From assembly GCA_900471815.1 (NCBI GenBank), contig UICE01000015.1:1-32229 (forward strand): DNA of 32,229 bases, in the 5' to 3' direction. The notes under the pieces are model-generated. The model ran no database searches and was not told the DNA's origin. It worked only from the letters and a program-made list of their open reading frames with translations. Below, piece after piece: positions 24,649 to 32,187 of the stretch. Within the stretch, counting starts at the first letter, position 1, and each line of letters starts with the position of its first letter. Made by a program: the position numbers and the translations under genes. The stretch comes from Hyphomicrobiales bacterium. GTDB lineage: Bacteria > Pseudomonadota > Alphaproteobacteria > Rhizobiales > Rhizobiaceae.

Positions 24649-25371
24649 ATGCTAATTACCCGCAACAATCCCAGCGTGCTAATCGTGGACAATGACCCTG
24701 CACTCGGAACCACAATTGCAGAGTACCTCGCGCGCAATGACATGGTGACGAAACTGACTGCAACGCGCGCCGAAGCTTTGACAGTATATCAAAAGCTTGT
24801 TCCAGATCTTATCATTCTCAATCTCAAACTACATCAAGATGATGGTCTTGATGTCCTGAGAGATTTTCGCTCGAGTAGCGATGTGCCCGTTATTATGACC
24901 GGTGGTGAGCTGGAGGAAAGTGATCGAGTGGTGGGGCTGGAACTTGGAGCTGATGACTACTTAACCATTCCTTTTGGACTACGAGAGCTTTTAGCACGTA
25001 TTCGAGCTGTCATGCGTCGAAGATCAGCGAGCATAAACCGCCAGACAGAAACCGGAAAATGGCGTTTTGGCGGATGGGAACTAAGGCTCAAAGCGCGCCA
25101 ATTATTAGATCCCAGTGGTCGGCAAGTCCCGTTGACGAAAGGCGAATATGCACTACTGCTCGCTTTGGTTGAAGCCGCAGGAAGACCGCTGTCGCGTGAG
25201 TATTTGCTGCAAGCTACCCGCATCCATGAAGATATCTATGACAGAAGCATCGATGTCCAGATTTTGCGTTTGCGTAGAAAACTGGAGACCGATGCAAGCG
25301 CACCAAAGGTGATAAGGACGGAGCGAGGCATCGGATATGTTTTCGCAATTCCCACACAACGTGCTGGTTGA
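24649..25371 (+). CDS. VirG-like response regulator with degenerate receiver
   Basis: 240 residues from ATG 24649, with GGAG six bases upstream; the frame opens at a TTG 12 bases earlier. It is clearly related to the VirG at 6141: same length, receiver plus winged helix, and a DNA-binding part with YDRSIDVQILRLRRKLE and LSREYLLQATR. The receiver has lost its phosphorylation chemistry. The phosphoacceptor position is Asn58 (LNLKL instead of VDLNL), the acidic pocket reads DND, and the conserved Lys is Ile107 in LTIPFG. The signalling Ser/Thr position is Thr. It therefore probably cannot be phosphorylated in the usual way. It could bind vir boxes constitutively, form heterodimers with VirG or compete with it. 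It lies 160 bases after GMC, past a terminator, and 108 bases before a FAD monooxygenase in the same direction. No good vir box precedes it. Confidence 0.92.
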   Translation: MLITRNNPSVLIVDNDPALGTTIAEYLARNDMVTKLTATRAEALTVYQKLVPDLIILNLKLHQDDGLDVLRDFRSSSDVPVIMTGGELEESDRVVGLELGADDYLTIPFGLRELLARIRAVMRRRSASINRQTETGKWRFGGWELRLKARQLLDPSGRQVPLTKGEYALLLALVEAAGRPLSREYLLQATRIHEDIYDRSIDVQILRLRRKLETDASAPKVIRTERGIGYVFAIPTQRAG

Positions 25372-25479
25372 AGATACCTAGGTTTGAGGATGCAGCTCTC
25401 AACCTCTTGGCGCACTTTTACAATGCCACCACGGTGTGCGGCCGTATGATATTCAGAACGGAATGGAAGGATAAATCCA

Positions 25480-26574
25480 ATGATAATTGTTGGGGCAGGT
25501 ATATCTGGGCTAGCTCTCATGCGAGCTCTCCACAGCTTGGATATTGAGGCGAAAACGTACGAGAAACGACAGGTAGCCAAGGATTCGGGTCTTGCGATAA
25601 ATTTGCCTGGGAATGCCATGTCTTCACTGCATTTATTGGGTGTACGCGATGCTGTCGCTGACTTGGGCTACCCGACGAAGCGTAGGGAATATCGAACGGA
25701 GACTGGCAAACTCCTTTTTTCCGTGAATGAAGCCGATTTCTGGGGATACAGCAATCAGCCGCGGTGCATTTTGCGCTCCGATCTCATGAGTATTTTACGG
25801 CAAGGTCTACCCGATAATCTCTTCTGTTTCGGCCAAGAAATTAATGACGTACAAACAGGAACGGATAACATTGAATTGAGTTTATCAGACGGCCGCACAG
25901 TTTTCACGAATATATTGATTGGCGCGGACGGTGTGAATTCCACGATCCGAGAGAAAGTTTTCGGACACACAACGCAAGCTGCTATACTTTCGCCTTTCAG
26001 TTGGCGATTTATGGCTGACAATCCCGGTATAGATTGTTGGACGTTGTGGGCTGGGCCAACGAGCATGTTACTGTTGATACCTGTTAGTGACGAACGTGTT
26101 TACGCGTGGGCGTCACTTTCGCGTGAAAACACAAGCAGCGATGCGATCAAGTTCTCCAGCGATCACTTTAGCGGGTTTCCCCTAATGCTCCGGTCCATAG
26201 TCGATAAGGCATTAGCGGAACCTAGTCATGTCTATTATTCGCCGCTGAACGAAGTGCGAATGAAAAATTGGTCACGGGGTGGAACGACACTTATCGGGGA
26301 TGCAGCGCATGCAATGGCACCCGTCTGGGCGCAAGGGGCAGCGCTTGGGATTGAGGATGCGCTTGAGCTATCAAAGCTTCTGGCTGAGGGGAGCAACTGG
26401 CCGGAAATGCAACAAAGGTTCGAGTCCCTGCGTCGGCCGAGAGTTGAGCACGTGTTAAAAATGACGGATAAAATGTCAAAAGCTGCCAAGTTACCGCCTC
26501 TAGTTCGTAGACTGGTATTGCCCTATCTTGGGCCACGAACATACGCCAAGGCTTACGAGCCGTTGTTGAGTTAA
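25480..26574 (+). CDS. FAD-dependent monooxygenase (aromatic hydroxylase type)
   Basis: 364 residues from ATG 25480, with GGAAGGA upstream. The N-terminal FAD fold is MIIVGAGISGLALMRAL. LIGADGVNSTIRE is the second (DG) motif, and TLIGDAAHAMAPVWAQGAALGIEDA is the third FAD motif. This is the p-hydroxybenzoate/salicylate hydroxylase superfamily, which uses NAD(P)H and oxygen to hydroxylate aromatic rings or related compounds. It has no signal peptide or membrane segment. It starts 108 bases after the degenerate VirG-like gene and may be co-transcribed with it. The FAH-family hydrolase follows 192 bases on, the order expected in a small ring-degradation route. Its substrate is unknown. Confidence 0.92.
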   Translation: MIIVGAGISGLALMRALHSLDIEAKTYEKRQVAKDSGLAINLPGNAMSSLHLLGVRDAVADLGYPTKRREYRTETGKLLFSVNEADFWGYSNQPRCILRSDLMSILRQGLPDNLFCFGQEINDVQTGTDNIELSLSDGRTVFTNILIGADGVNSTIREKVFGHTTQAAILSPFSWRFMADNPGIDCWTLWAGPTSMLLLIPVSDERVYAWASLSRENTSSDAIKFSSDHFSGFPLMLRSIVDKALAEPSHVYYSPLNEVRMKNWSRGGTTLIGDAAHAMAPVWAQGAALGIEDALELSKLLAEGSNWPEMQQRFESLRRPRVEHVLKMTDKMSKAAKLPPLVRRLVLPYLGPRTYAKAYEPLLS

Positions 26575-26631
26575 GAATGTACTCAGCCAAAGTGCTTGGA
26601 CGTAACTGTAATGCATCTCGATTAGGCAGTG

Positions 26632-26644
26632 TTACGTTGGTAAC
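26632..26644 (+). promoter_or_regulatory. Weak vir-box-like site upstream of the FAH gene
   Basis: TTACGTTGGTAAC matches the vir-box consensus at 11 of 13, 123 bases before the preferred start. Its GTTAC and GTAAC ends form an imperfect palindrome. A 9-of-13 match lies at 26600-26612. It may be a VirG site or another regulator's operator. Confidence 0.3.
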
Positions 26645-26766
26645 GTTCTAACGGCCCCACGTCATGATATTGCTATTAGCGTCCACTAGCCGTCTGCGTT
26701 TAGGGTTCTGCGAGCGAACAAAAAATCGCGGTACCATGTCGAAATAATTAAACGATGGAGATAGCG

Positions 26767-27771
26767 ATGCAACTGCGGCGGGTGCAACACGGTGACGAAG
26801 CAATAGTTCAAATGTGCGGGGCAAATGGATGGATATCGGTGGGAGATGTTCTCAATAAACTAAAAACCCAAGACGCGGAAATCACCGCTGCATTATGGGA
26901 ACACTCTAGTTGGTCCGAATGCCTGATAAAATTTCTTGCCCTACCGGCATCAGTTCGTGCCCACTGCGAGAAAGCAGCCGCCACCGTAGAATCCTCTGAA
27001 CTTGATTCCCCAGTCATTCTGCCATTTGAACCGCGTTCCTGCCGCGATTTTATGTTCTATGAAAAACATATGCACGATGCAGCACGCGGCTTCGTCAAAA
27101 CCTTTTGGCCAAAATATATGCCCGCTATCCGAGCATATGAAACATTAACGCGGCGTCCATTTCCAGCTTTTAGGCCGAAAACACTTTGGCATCGTGAGCC
27201 AATTTACTACATGGGTAACCATTTATCATTCTTAACATGCGGCGATGATATTGTTAGCCCTCGCTACACAAACGCCCTCGACTTTGAACTAGAGTTGGGA
27301 TTTGTACTGGCACATGAACTATTCGATGCTAGCCCCGACGAAGCAGAAGCTGCCATCGGTGGGTTTGTTGTATTTAACGACATAAGCGCCCGTGATGTTC
27401 AATTCTTAGAGATGAAATCTGGGTTTGGCCCCCAGAAGTCTAAACATTTTTGTAACGTTATGTCCTCAACGCTGGTCACTGCGGATAAAATCTTGCCTGT
27501 CTGGCAGTCACTTCAGGGCTTTGTCAAAATTAATGGACACCTGGTGTCACAGCCGAAAACGCTCAACCCTCGCTGGTCATTAGGAGAGGCACTGTCGCAC
27601 GTATCCCGCGCCGAACGCTTGCTGCCCGGCGAGTTTTTCGGCACAGGGACACTTCCTGGAGGCAGTGGCATTGAGATCGGACATCTGTTGAATGCGGGCG
27701 ACGTCATAGAGATTGGTATCGATGGTATTGGGAGTGTGCGAAACCGCGTAGTCCAACAGAGAGCCGCATAA
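26767..27771 (+). CDS. Fumarylacetoacetate hydrolase family protein
   Basis: 334 residues from ATG 26767, with GGAG five bases upstream; an ATG 12 bases earlier overlaps that ribosome site. The FAH fold motifs are present: the RDFMFYEKHMHDAARG block, YYMGNHLSFL, the metal-binding DFELELGFVL (Glu-x-Glu), GFVVFNDISARDVQ, KSKHFCNVM and the C-terminal GTLPGGSGIEIG. The family cleaves carbon-carbon bonds or decarboxylates acyl-pyruvate products using Mg or Mn at the end of aromatic degradation, as in tyrosine, homogentisate and catechol meta-cleavage routes. No ring-cleavage dioxygenase is in the window unless the cupin at 8961 fills that part. It follows the FAD monooxygenase by 192 bases, possibly as one unit, and is cytosolic. 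Confidence 0.93.
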   Translation: MQLRRVQHGDEAIVQMCGANGWISVGDVLNKLKTQDAEITAALWEHSSWSECLIKFLALPASVRAHCEKAAATVESSELDSPVILPFEPRSCRDFMFYEKHMHDAARGFVKTFWPKYMPAIRAYETLTRRPFPAFRPKTLWHREPIYYMGNHLSFLTCGDDIVSPRYTNALDFELELGFVLAHELFDASPDEAEAAIGGFVVFNDISARDVQFLEMKSGFGPQKSKHFCNVMSSTLVTADKILPVWQSLQGFVKINGHLVSQPKTLNPRWSLGEALSHVSRAERLLPGEFFGTGTLPGGSGIEIGHLLNAGDVIEIGIDGIGSVRNRVVQQRAA

Positions 27772-28429
27772 GATGCTCTATATACGAGAGGGCATTCTTC
27801 GCCCAACCTCACGGTCAGCTCGGCACTATCATTGGAGGCGGTCATCGTGATCTGCATCACTATATGGTGCGTGCGTATTTATGGGGTGTGCAGCAACGTC
27901 CTTGCTGTTACAAATATCGAACGGCTCCAGGCCATCCCACTCCTCCAGAGGATATCTGTATACCTTATTCAAGAAACGCTGATAATGCATTTTTGTAAGA
28001 GAAAATTATCTTCTAACAGTATCTTGTATAAAACATCGCGTTGAAGGTAGCACACGCATAGCTTATCTCATCAATAAATACGCTTCGGTTTCAGTTGAAG
28101 GAAGTGCGACTACATGTGAAATCCAACCGAGCTGCAACTTGAACTTAGCAATTCCGCACAAACTTGTTAGTCCTGCGCATTCGGTCGCGGTTCGAAGTCA
28201 GATTTACATAATAACGACTAGACAGAACTCGTGGCCGACGGGATTAATAGCGCGTTGCGGTCTATTTTCGCTGCAACGCAATCTTCCGCAAAATTTGGAA
28301 CAACGCGATCTCCAAGGGGACGAAAAGGCCATCGTATCCAGTTAGTACTTAGGGCTCCAACTCCAGGTGCACGTGAAGAGGTCGTTGCGTTCCCTTGATG
28401 CAGATGGTCACGGTCCAGTTTGTAGTAGC
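27772..28429. other. Intergenic stretch between the FAH gene and the OhrR-type gene
   Basis: About 660 bases at the convergent 3' ends of the two genes. Short plus-strand frames at 27832-28044 and 28139-28345 have no ribosome site or family character. Near 28088 there is a 10-of-13 vir-box match without a gene behind it. I see no terminator with a T-run. Confidence 0.4.
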
Positions 28430-28891
28430 TTATGGATGACGTTGTATACGGGAATAGATTGCATCCCTAAGTTGTTTAACATCTCGGTTCAATTCACCCA
28501 GTTGAACTGCTGATTGCCCAGATGCATTGAGCAACTCGTCACCTAGGCAACCCGCCTTTGACATGAGCTCATGACCAGGATCGGTCAACACAACCAGAAC
28601 TTGCCGCTCATTGTCCGGATTGCGTGTACGGCGCACTAACCCAGCAGACTCAATTCGCTTAAGCACGGGGGTCAGTGTGCTTGATTCCAACATGAGACTC
28701 TCAGCAATGTTGCCGACAGTCTGCTGTCCGTCGCGTGCTAATACGTTGAGCACAAGGTACTGCAGATAGGTCAAGCCCAGCTCATTAAGCAACGGTTTGT
28801 AGGCGCGTTGGATAGCGATTTCAGCAGAATAGATAGTGTAACAGAGCTGCTCATCCAAGGGGACGGGGTAGTTGTGGTTTTTTTTCATCAT
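28430..28891 (-). CDS. MarR-family regulator of the OhrR type
   Basis: 153 residues from an ATG with GGAG six bases upstream. The start region LDEQLCYTIYSAEIAIQRAYKPLL contains Cys17 in the setting of the redox-sensing Cys of OhrR. The winged helix-turn-helix follows (LTYLQYLVLNVL, TVGNIAESLMLESSTLTPVLKRIESAGLV, then the wing RTRNPDNERQVLVVLT). OhrR proteins repress target genes until organic hydroperoxides oxidise the Cys. The divergent neighbour is an exported alpha/beta hydrolase, and the shared 145-base gap has repeated CGCGATA-type palindromes, so it very likely controls that gene and itself. OhrR-type regulators paired with esterase genes are known (EstR in Xanthomonas). No ohr peroxidase gene is seen. 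Confidence 0.88.
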   Translation of the reverse strand: MMKKNHNYPVPLDEQLCYTIYSAEIAIQRAYKPLLNELGLTYLQYLVLNVLARDGQQTVGNIAESLMLESSTLTPVLKRIESAGLVRRTRNPDNERQVLVVLTDPGHELMSKAGCLGDELLNASGQSAVQLGELNRDVKQLRDAIYSRIQRHP

Positions 28892-28933
28892 TTAAAGCTC
28901 CTTCACCCTTCTTATAATCTCGATATCTGCAAA

Positions 28934-29020
28934 AATAAATATCGCGATAAATATTATGCTGGACAATGCGAAGAAATTTCGATATTCAACATTTATCGCA
29001 ATAAATATTGTCGCGATATA
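28934..29020. promoter_or_regulatory. Operator cluster between the OhrR-type gene and the exported hydrolase
   Basis: Three related AT-rich palindromes are seen: TATCGCGATA with flanking AAAT/AATATT (about 28934-28955), ATTTATCGCAATAAATATT (28991-29009), and GTCGCGATATA directly after it (29010-29020). The first two share ATCGCRATAAATATT as a direct repeat. The placement between divergent starts is that of MarR/OhrR operators. The last site almost touches the ribosome site of the hydrolase, which would give tight repression. Confidence 0.65.
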
Positions 29021-29036
29021 ACCGAGGAGAAGGCTC

Positions 29037-29831
29037 ATGAATATGAAGATGAAAAGCGTCCTAGTTGCTACGGTTGCCATGGCCACCGGTGCCGCTACAA
29101 ATATTTTACATGCATCTGAATCGATCCCAGCCAATCAAGCTGTGAAGAATATCGTGCTCGTCCACGGCGCCTTTGCCGACGGCTCCGGCTGGCGCGGAGT
29201 GTACGACGAACTGACTAGCCGGGGTTATAAAGTTAGCGTTGTGCAAAATCCCCTGACCTCTCTAGCCGACGATGTTGCCGCAACTAAGCGGGTCCTGGAT
29301 CGCCAAGACGGTCCTACTATCCTAGTTGGCCATTCCTGGGGTGGAACTGTCATAACTGAGGCGGGCGTCAACCCTAAGGTCTCAGGCTTGGTGTACGTTT
29401 CTGCACTCTCGCCTGACGCGGGCGAGACAACCGCCGATCAGTACAAAGGATTTTCGAGTCCGCCTGAGTTCGTCATCGACACGCACGTAGACGGTTTCGG
29501 ATTTATCGACTTAGCGAAATTTAAAGCTGGCTTCGCGGCCGATGCTTCAGACGCAGATGCGTCATTCTTGAGAGACTCCCAAGTTCCGATCAAAATGGAA
29601 GTTTTCGGTACCAAGCTCAATAACGCTGCATGGCGTACCAAACCAAGTTGGGCAGTAATCGCCCGGCAAGACAAAGCGTTCGACGGAAGAATGCTTCACA
29701 AAATGGCTGAACGTATCGGTGCGAAGGTCACAGAAGTAGACGCCAGTCATGCTTTATTCATGACGCAGCCTAAAGTGATAGCTGATGTTATAGATGACGC
29801 TGCAAAGCAAACTTCAAAGAAAGCGAAATAA
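29037..29831 (+). CDS. Exported alpha/beta hydrolase (EstC-like)
   Basis: 264 residues from an ATG with GAGGAG upstream. A signal peptide (VLVATVAMATGAATN) precedes NIVLVHGAFADGSGWRGVY, the standard opening of this esterase group. The nucleophile elbow is VGHSWGG with Ser100, YVSALSPDAGE is the following conserved block, the acid is probably in ARQDKAFDG, and the His is in DASHALFMTQP. Such proteins hydrolyse small esters, and some are linked to salicylate-ester or peroxide responses. The substrate is unknown. It is transcribed divergently from the OhrR-type regulator, with operator-like palindromes between, so induction by organic hydroperoxides or a related oxidant is expected. A strong hairpin follows at 29844, giving a single-gene transcript. 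Confidence 0.9.
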   Translation: MNMKMKSVLVATVAMATGAATNILHASESIPANQAVKNIVLVHGAFADGSGWRGVYDELTSRGYKVSVVQNPLTSLADDVAATKRVLDRQDGPTILVGHSWGGTVITEAGVNPKVSGLVYVSALSPDAGETTADQYKGFSSPPEFVIDTHVDGFGFIDLAKFKAGFAADASDADASFLRDSQVPIKMEVFGTKLNNAAWRTKPSWAVIARQDKAFDGRMLHKMAERIGAKVTEVDASHALFMTQPKVIADVIDDAAKQTSKKAK

Positions 29832-29843
29832 ACATAATTGAGG

Positions 29844-29871
29844 GGCAGGTGGGTTAATAATCCCACCTGCC
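29844..29871 (+). terminator. Terminator hairpin after the exported hydrolase
   Basis: Perfect 10-base arms GGCAGGTGGG and CCCACCTGCC with an eight-base loop, 13 bases past the stop, followed by GTATCCTTT. This is a strong stem with an imperfect T-run. Confidence 0.7.
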
Positions 29872-30122
29872 GTATCCTTTAAAGTCAACTTCCTTCAAGA
29901 CACTGCCATGGGTGTCAGTACGCTATGGAATATTGAGCAATATGATGGCTCCATCGCCAACATTTCAATAACCGTACCAGAACAGAGTCGCACGTCTACT
30001 GGAGCACCCATTGCGCCGTAGTAGCGGTTGAAAATACTTTAAAAGTGCCGCCTTCGCCTAAACGCCTGGCTCTAAACTCTCCAATCGTCAATGAGATTGA
30101 TAAAAGAATTTTGCTTTCCCTG

Positions 30123-31150
30123 CTAAGCTGCAATCGGTCTATAGGCACTTTCACTTTTATACTTTGCGAGAATAGCTATGTAACGAGTCAGCGGCATAAC
30201 CAGCCCTTGCAGTTCAGCAAGTTCAATCACTGCTTCACATATTGCACCAAGTTCGAGAGGCCGCCCGTTTTCAAAATCCTGTAGCATTGATGTTTTGGTG
30301 TCGCCCATACCCATACCGAAAGCCAGGAGCTTGTCCGGCTCGAGTTCACACCGCGCTCCGTAGGATGCGGCTGTAAGCAGTGTCTCCTCTAAGACCTTAC
30401 GGCTAATCTTTGAAAAGTGCTCGTTTCCGCAAACATCGCGCAGAGGCGCTTGTGCGACGACGGAAAGCGGATTGGACATTAGGTTCGCAATGACCTTGGT
30501 CCATAAAGGATCTCTAATTCGTTCACTCAACACGGTTGTGATCCCACAGGCAATCAGCAAATCTCGGAGCATTCTCGAGCGCTCACGTGGTTGGTCGTCG
30601 ATCTCTCCGATGATAAGCTTCAAAGGATTCAGTGCCCGCGCTAAACCGTGCTCAATGCGGTCGGCCGTGAACATCGTGACACAATCTATAATATTTGTGG
30701 AAGGGACAAGCCTTTGCAATTCACCGTCTGGGTCAACTGCAGGGGACGGTTCTCCCAGAGAAACGACCTCTATACACCTGAAAATACCACCATGGAATGC
30801 CGTTGACCCGGAACAACAACTATGTGCGCATTGACGGCGTGCATGACAGTGCTGGCAAGCGACTTCAGATCTTTTGCCTTGGAACATAGGAAGATGACAT
30901 CTTCTCCGCTAAGGTCGCTACCTCTCGTCACCCGCACTGCCGCTTTATGGTCGCCCTTGCTGTCGAGCAGCCTGACCATGCCAGATGCCTTAATCTTGTC
31001 AAAACTCTCGCCTCGCGCGACAACAGTTACTTCAAACCCGCTTATGGCAATCCGAGTTGCTAGTGTTATGCCGACCGCTCCTGGTCCAGCAATATATATG
31101 CGCGATGGTTTCGGGAGACCCGTAATATGGGGCATCAGTTTGTGTGGCAT
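30123..31150 (-). pseudogene. Frameshifted 2-dehydropantoate 2-reductase (PanE/ApbA) family gene
   Basis: The N-terminal frame, from about ATG 31150, has the Rossmann motif RIYIAGPGAVGITLATRIA, then VTVVARG, VIFLCSKAKDL and VVVPGQ. It is then lost at about 30803-30806. A second frame continues with NGIPWWYF, the family's conserved block, to about 30735-30740. The third frame carries on with VDPDGELQRLVP to the C-terminal domain (DPLWTKVIANLMSNPLSVV, and KTSMLQDFENGRPLELGAI near the end, with the usual Lys and Asn/Ser residues). Two small deletions explain this. The enzyme would reduce ketopantoate or another 2-oxo acid with NADPH. Two breaks in otherwise good sequence point to a recent pseudogene more than to sequencing error. 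Confidence 0.8.
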
Positions 31151-31337
31151 TTGGTTCTCCGATAATAGAGGCCACATCATGTTCAATCGTAGTTATGTAA
31201 GTGTTTGAACAACGCACAAAATGATTACCGTTGTCATCTAAGAATCGTGGCGCAGGTTGCCCGATACCACGGCGAGTTGTCGGGAACGCTATTGCACAAT
31301 CTAGATAACGTTTTGCAATCGCGACAGAACTAAAAAT

Positions 31338-31694
31338 TTATTGTTTGTCAGCAGAGGGCCTTTTCAGTTGCACAAATTGCCCAATCAACCAACGATGCTC
31401 GATCCCCATATCTCGCAGTAATCTGTCGTCCATCAGTTTTAGTGACGCTATTGTATGTATTTCTGTTTTTCTAGCCGATCGCACTGCGCAAGTGGTACGC
31501 GCTTTTTTCTGTAACCAAATAAAGAGAGAAAGGACGAAGTCCCATGGGAGTTTTCTGCTGACTTCTTCGATATCGAAATTCTCGGCATTTTGATGAACTG
31601 AACCCTGGGTAACATGCAGGTGAACTTTCCAGTGTCGAAGGTGACGATACTGATGCTCAGGTTGCGGATCGATCTTGACATTTGGTCTATGCAT
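31338..31694 (-). CDS. DUF1127-domain protein
   Basis: 118 residues from ATG 31694, with AAGGAG ten bases upstream; the frame extends to 31733 without support. The C-terminal 30 residues (IASLKLMDDRLLRDMGIEHRWL) are the DUF1127 helix pair with the typical LDDRxLRDIGI pattern. The N-terminal half is rich in His, Arg and Gln and is not conserved in my memory. Small DUF1127 proteins are abundant in rhizobia, some affect RNA turnover or phosphate and stress responses, and function is not fixed. It sits alone with an unrelated pseudogene on one side and the peroxiredoxin on the other. Confidence 0.8.
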   Translation of the reverse strand: MHRPNVKIDPQPEHQYRHLRHWKVHLHVTQGSVHQNAENFDIEEVSRKLPWDFVLSLFIWLQKKARTTCAVRSARKTEIHTIASLKLMDDRLLRDMGIEHRWLIGQFVQLKRPSADKQ

Positions 31695-32187
31695 AATTGT
31701 TGCTCTCCTTGAAATTCTCGAACAGGGAGACATTATTTTTGCGGTATTGCCGCAATGTCACGACGAAATGGCAAAGCAGTTACAACCGTCATAAGGCATT
31801 CGACCCGTTGATAGGGGCAGGCCCGGGTCTGTAGAAGCCTCATTGGGGGAGTTGTAAATTCTTGGAGATGATCATCTTCACAGCGGTCTGCATTGTCAGA
31901 GAATATGAATAGGGTATCAAAATGACAAGAACGGTACTTACCCTTGAGTAATGATCAGTATACGCCTACCCCAATGCATCGAGGCTAGCGAATATCTGAT
32001 GAGGCGGAAACGCACTCCTTCAGTCATCACGATCAATGCGCTCAACCATTTGCTGTACTAGCAACTCCTGGAACAACCGGCATTACATTTGTAGCCTTGT
32101 TTTTCTTACATGAGAGTTGCTCTCAGATAATAGAGTTTTCTAATCTTCCCTCGAAGTTTACATTCAAATAATGAGCGAGCGAACAAA
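31695..32187. other. Divergent intergenic region between the DUF1127 and peroxiredoxin genes
   Basis: About 490 bases. It contains a small stem TTGCGG/CCGCAA around 31739-31755 just upstream of the DUF1127 gene, and the vir-box-like site at 32083-32095 before the peroxiredoxin. I find no open frame with support. Confidence 0.4.
32083..32095 (+). promoter_or_regulatory. Vir-box-like site upstream of the peroxiredoxin gene
   Basis: TTACATTTGTAGC matches the vir-box consensus at 12 of 13, 93 bases before the ATG at 32188. A partial match starts 23 bases downstream (32106, 9 of 13). Confidence 0.55.

Noticed and set aside
27513-27860. Minus-strand frame within the FAH gene
   Set aside because: It is antisense to a well-conserved enzyme and has no independent support.
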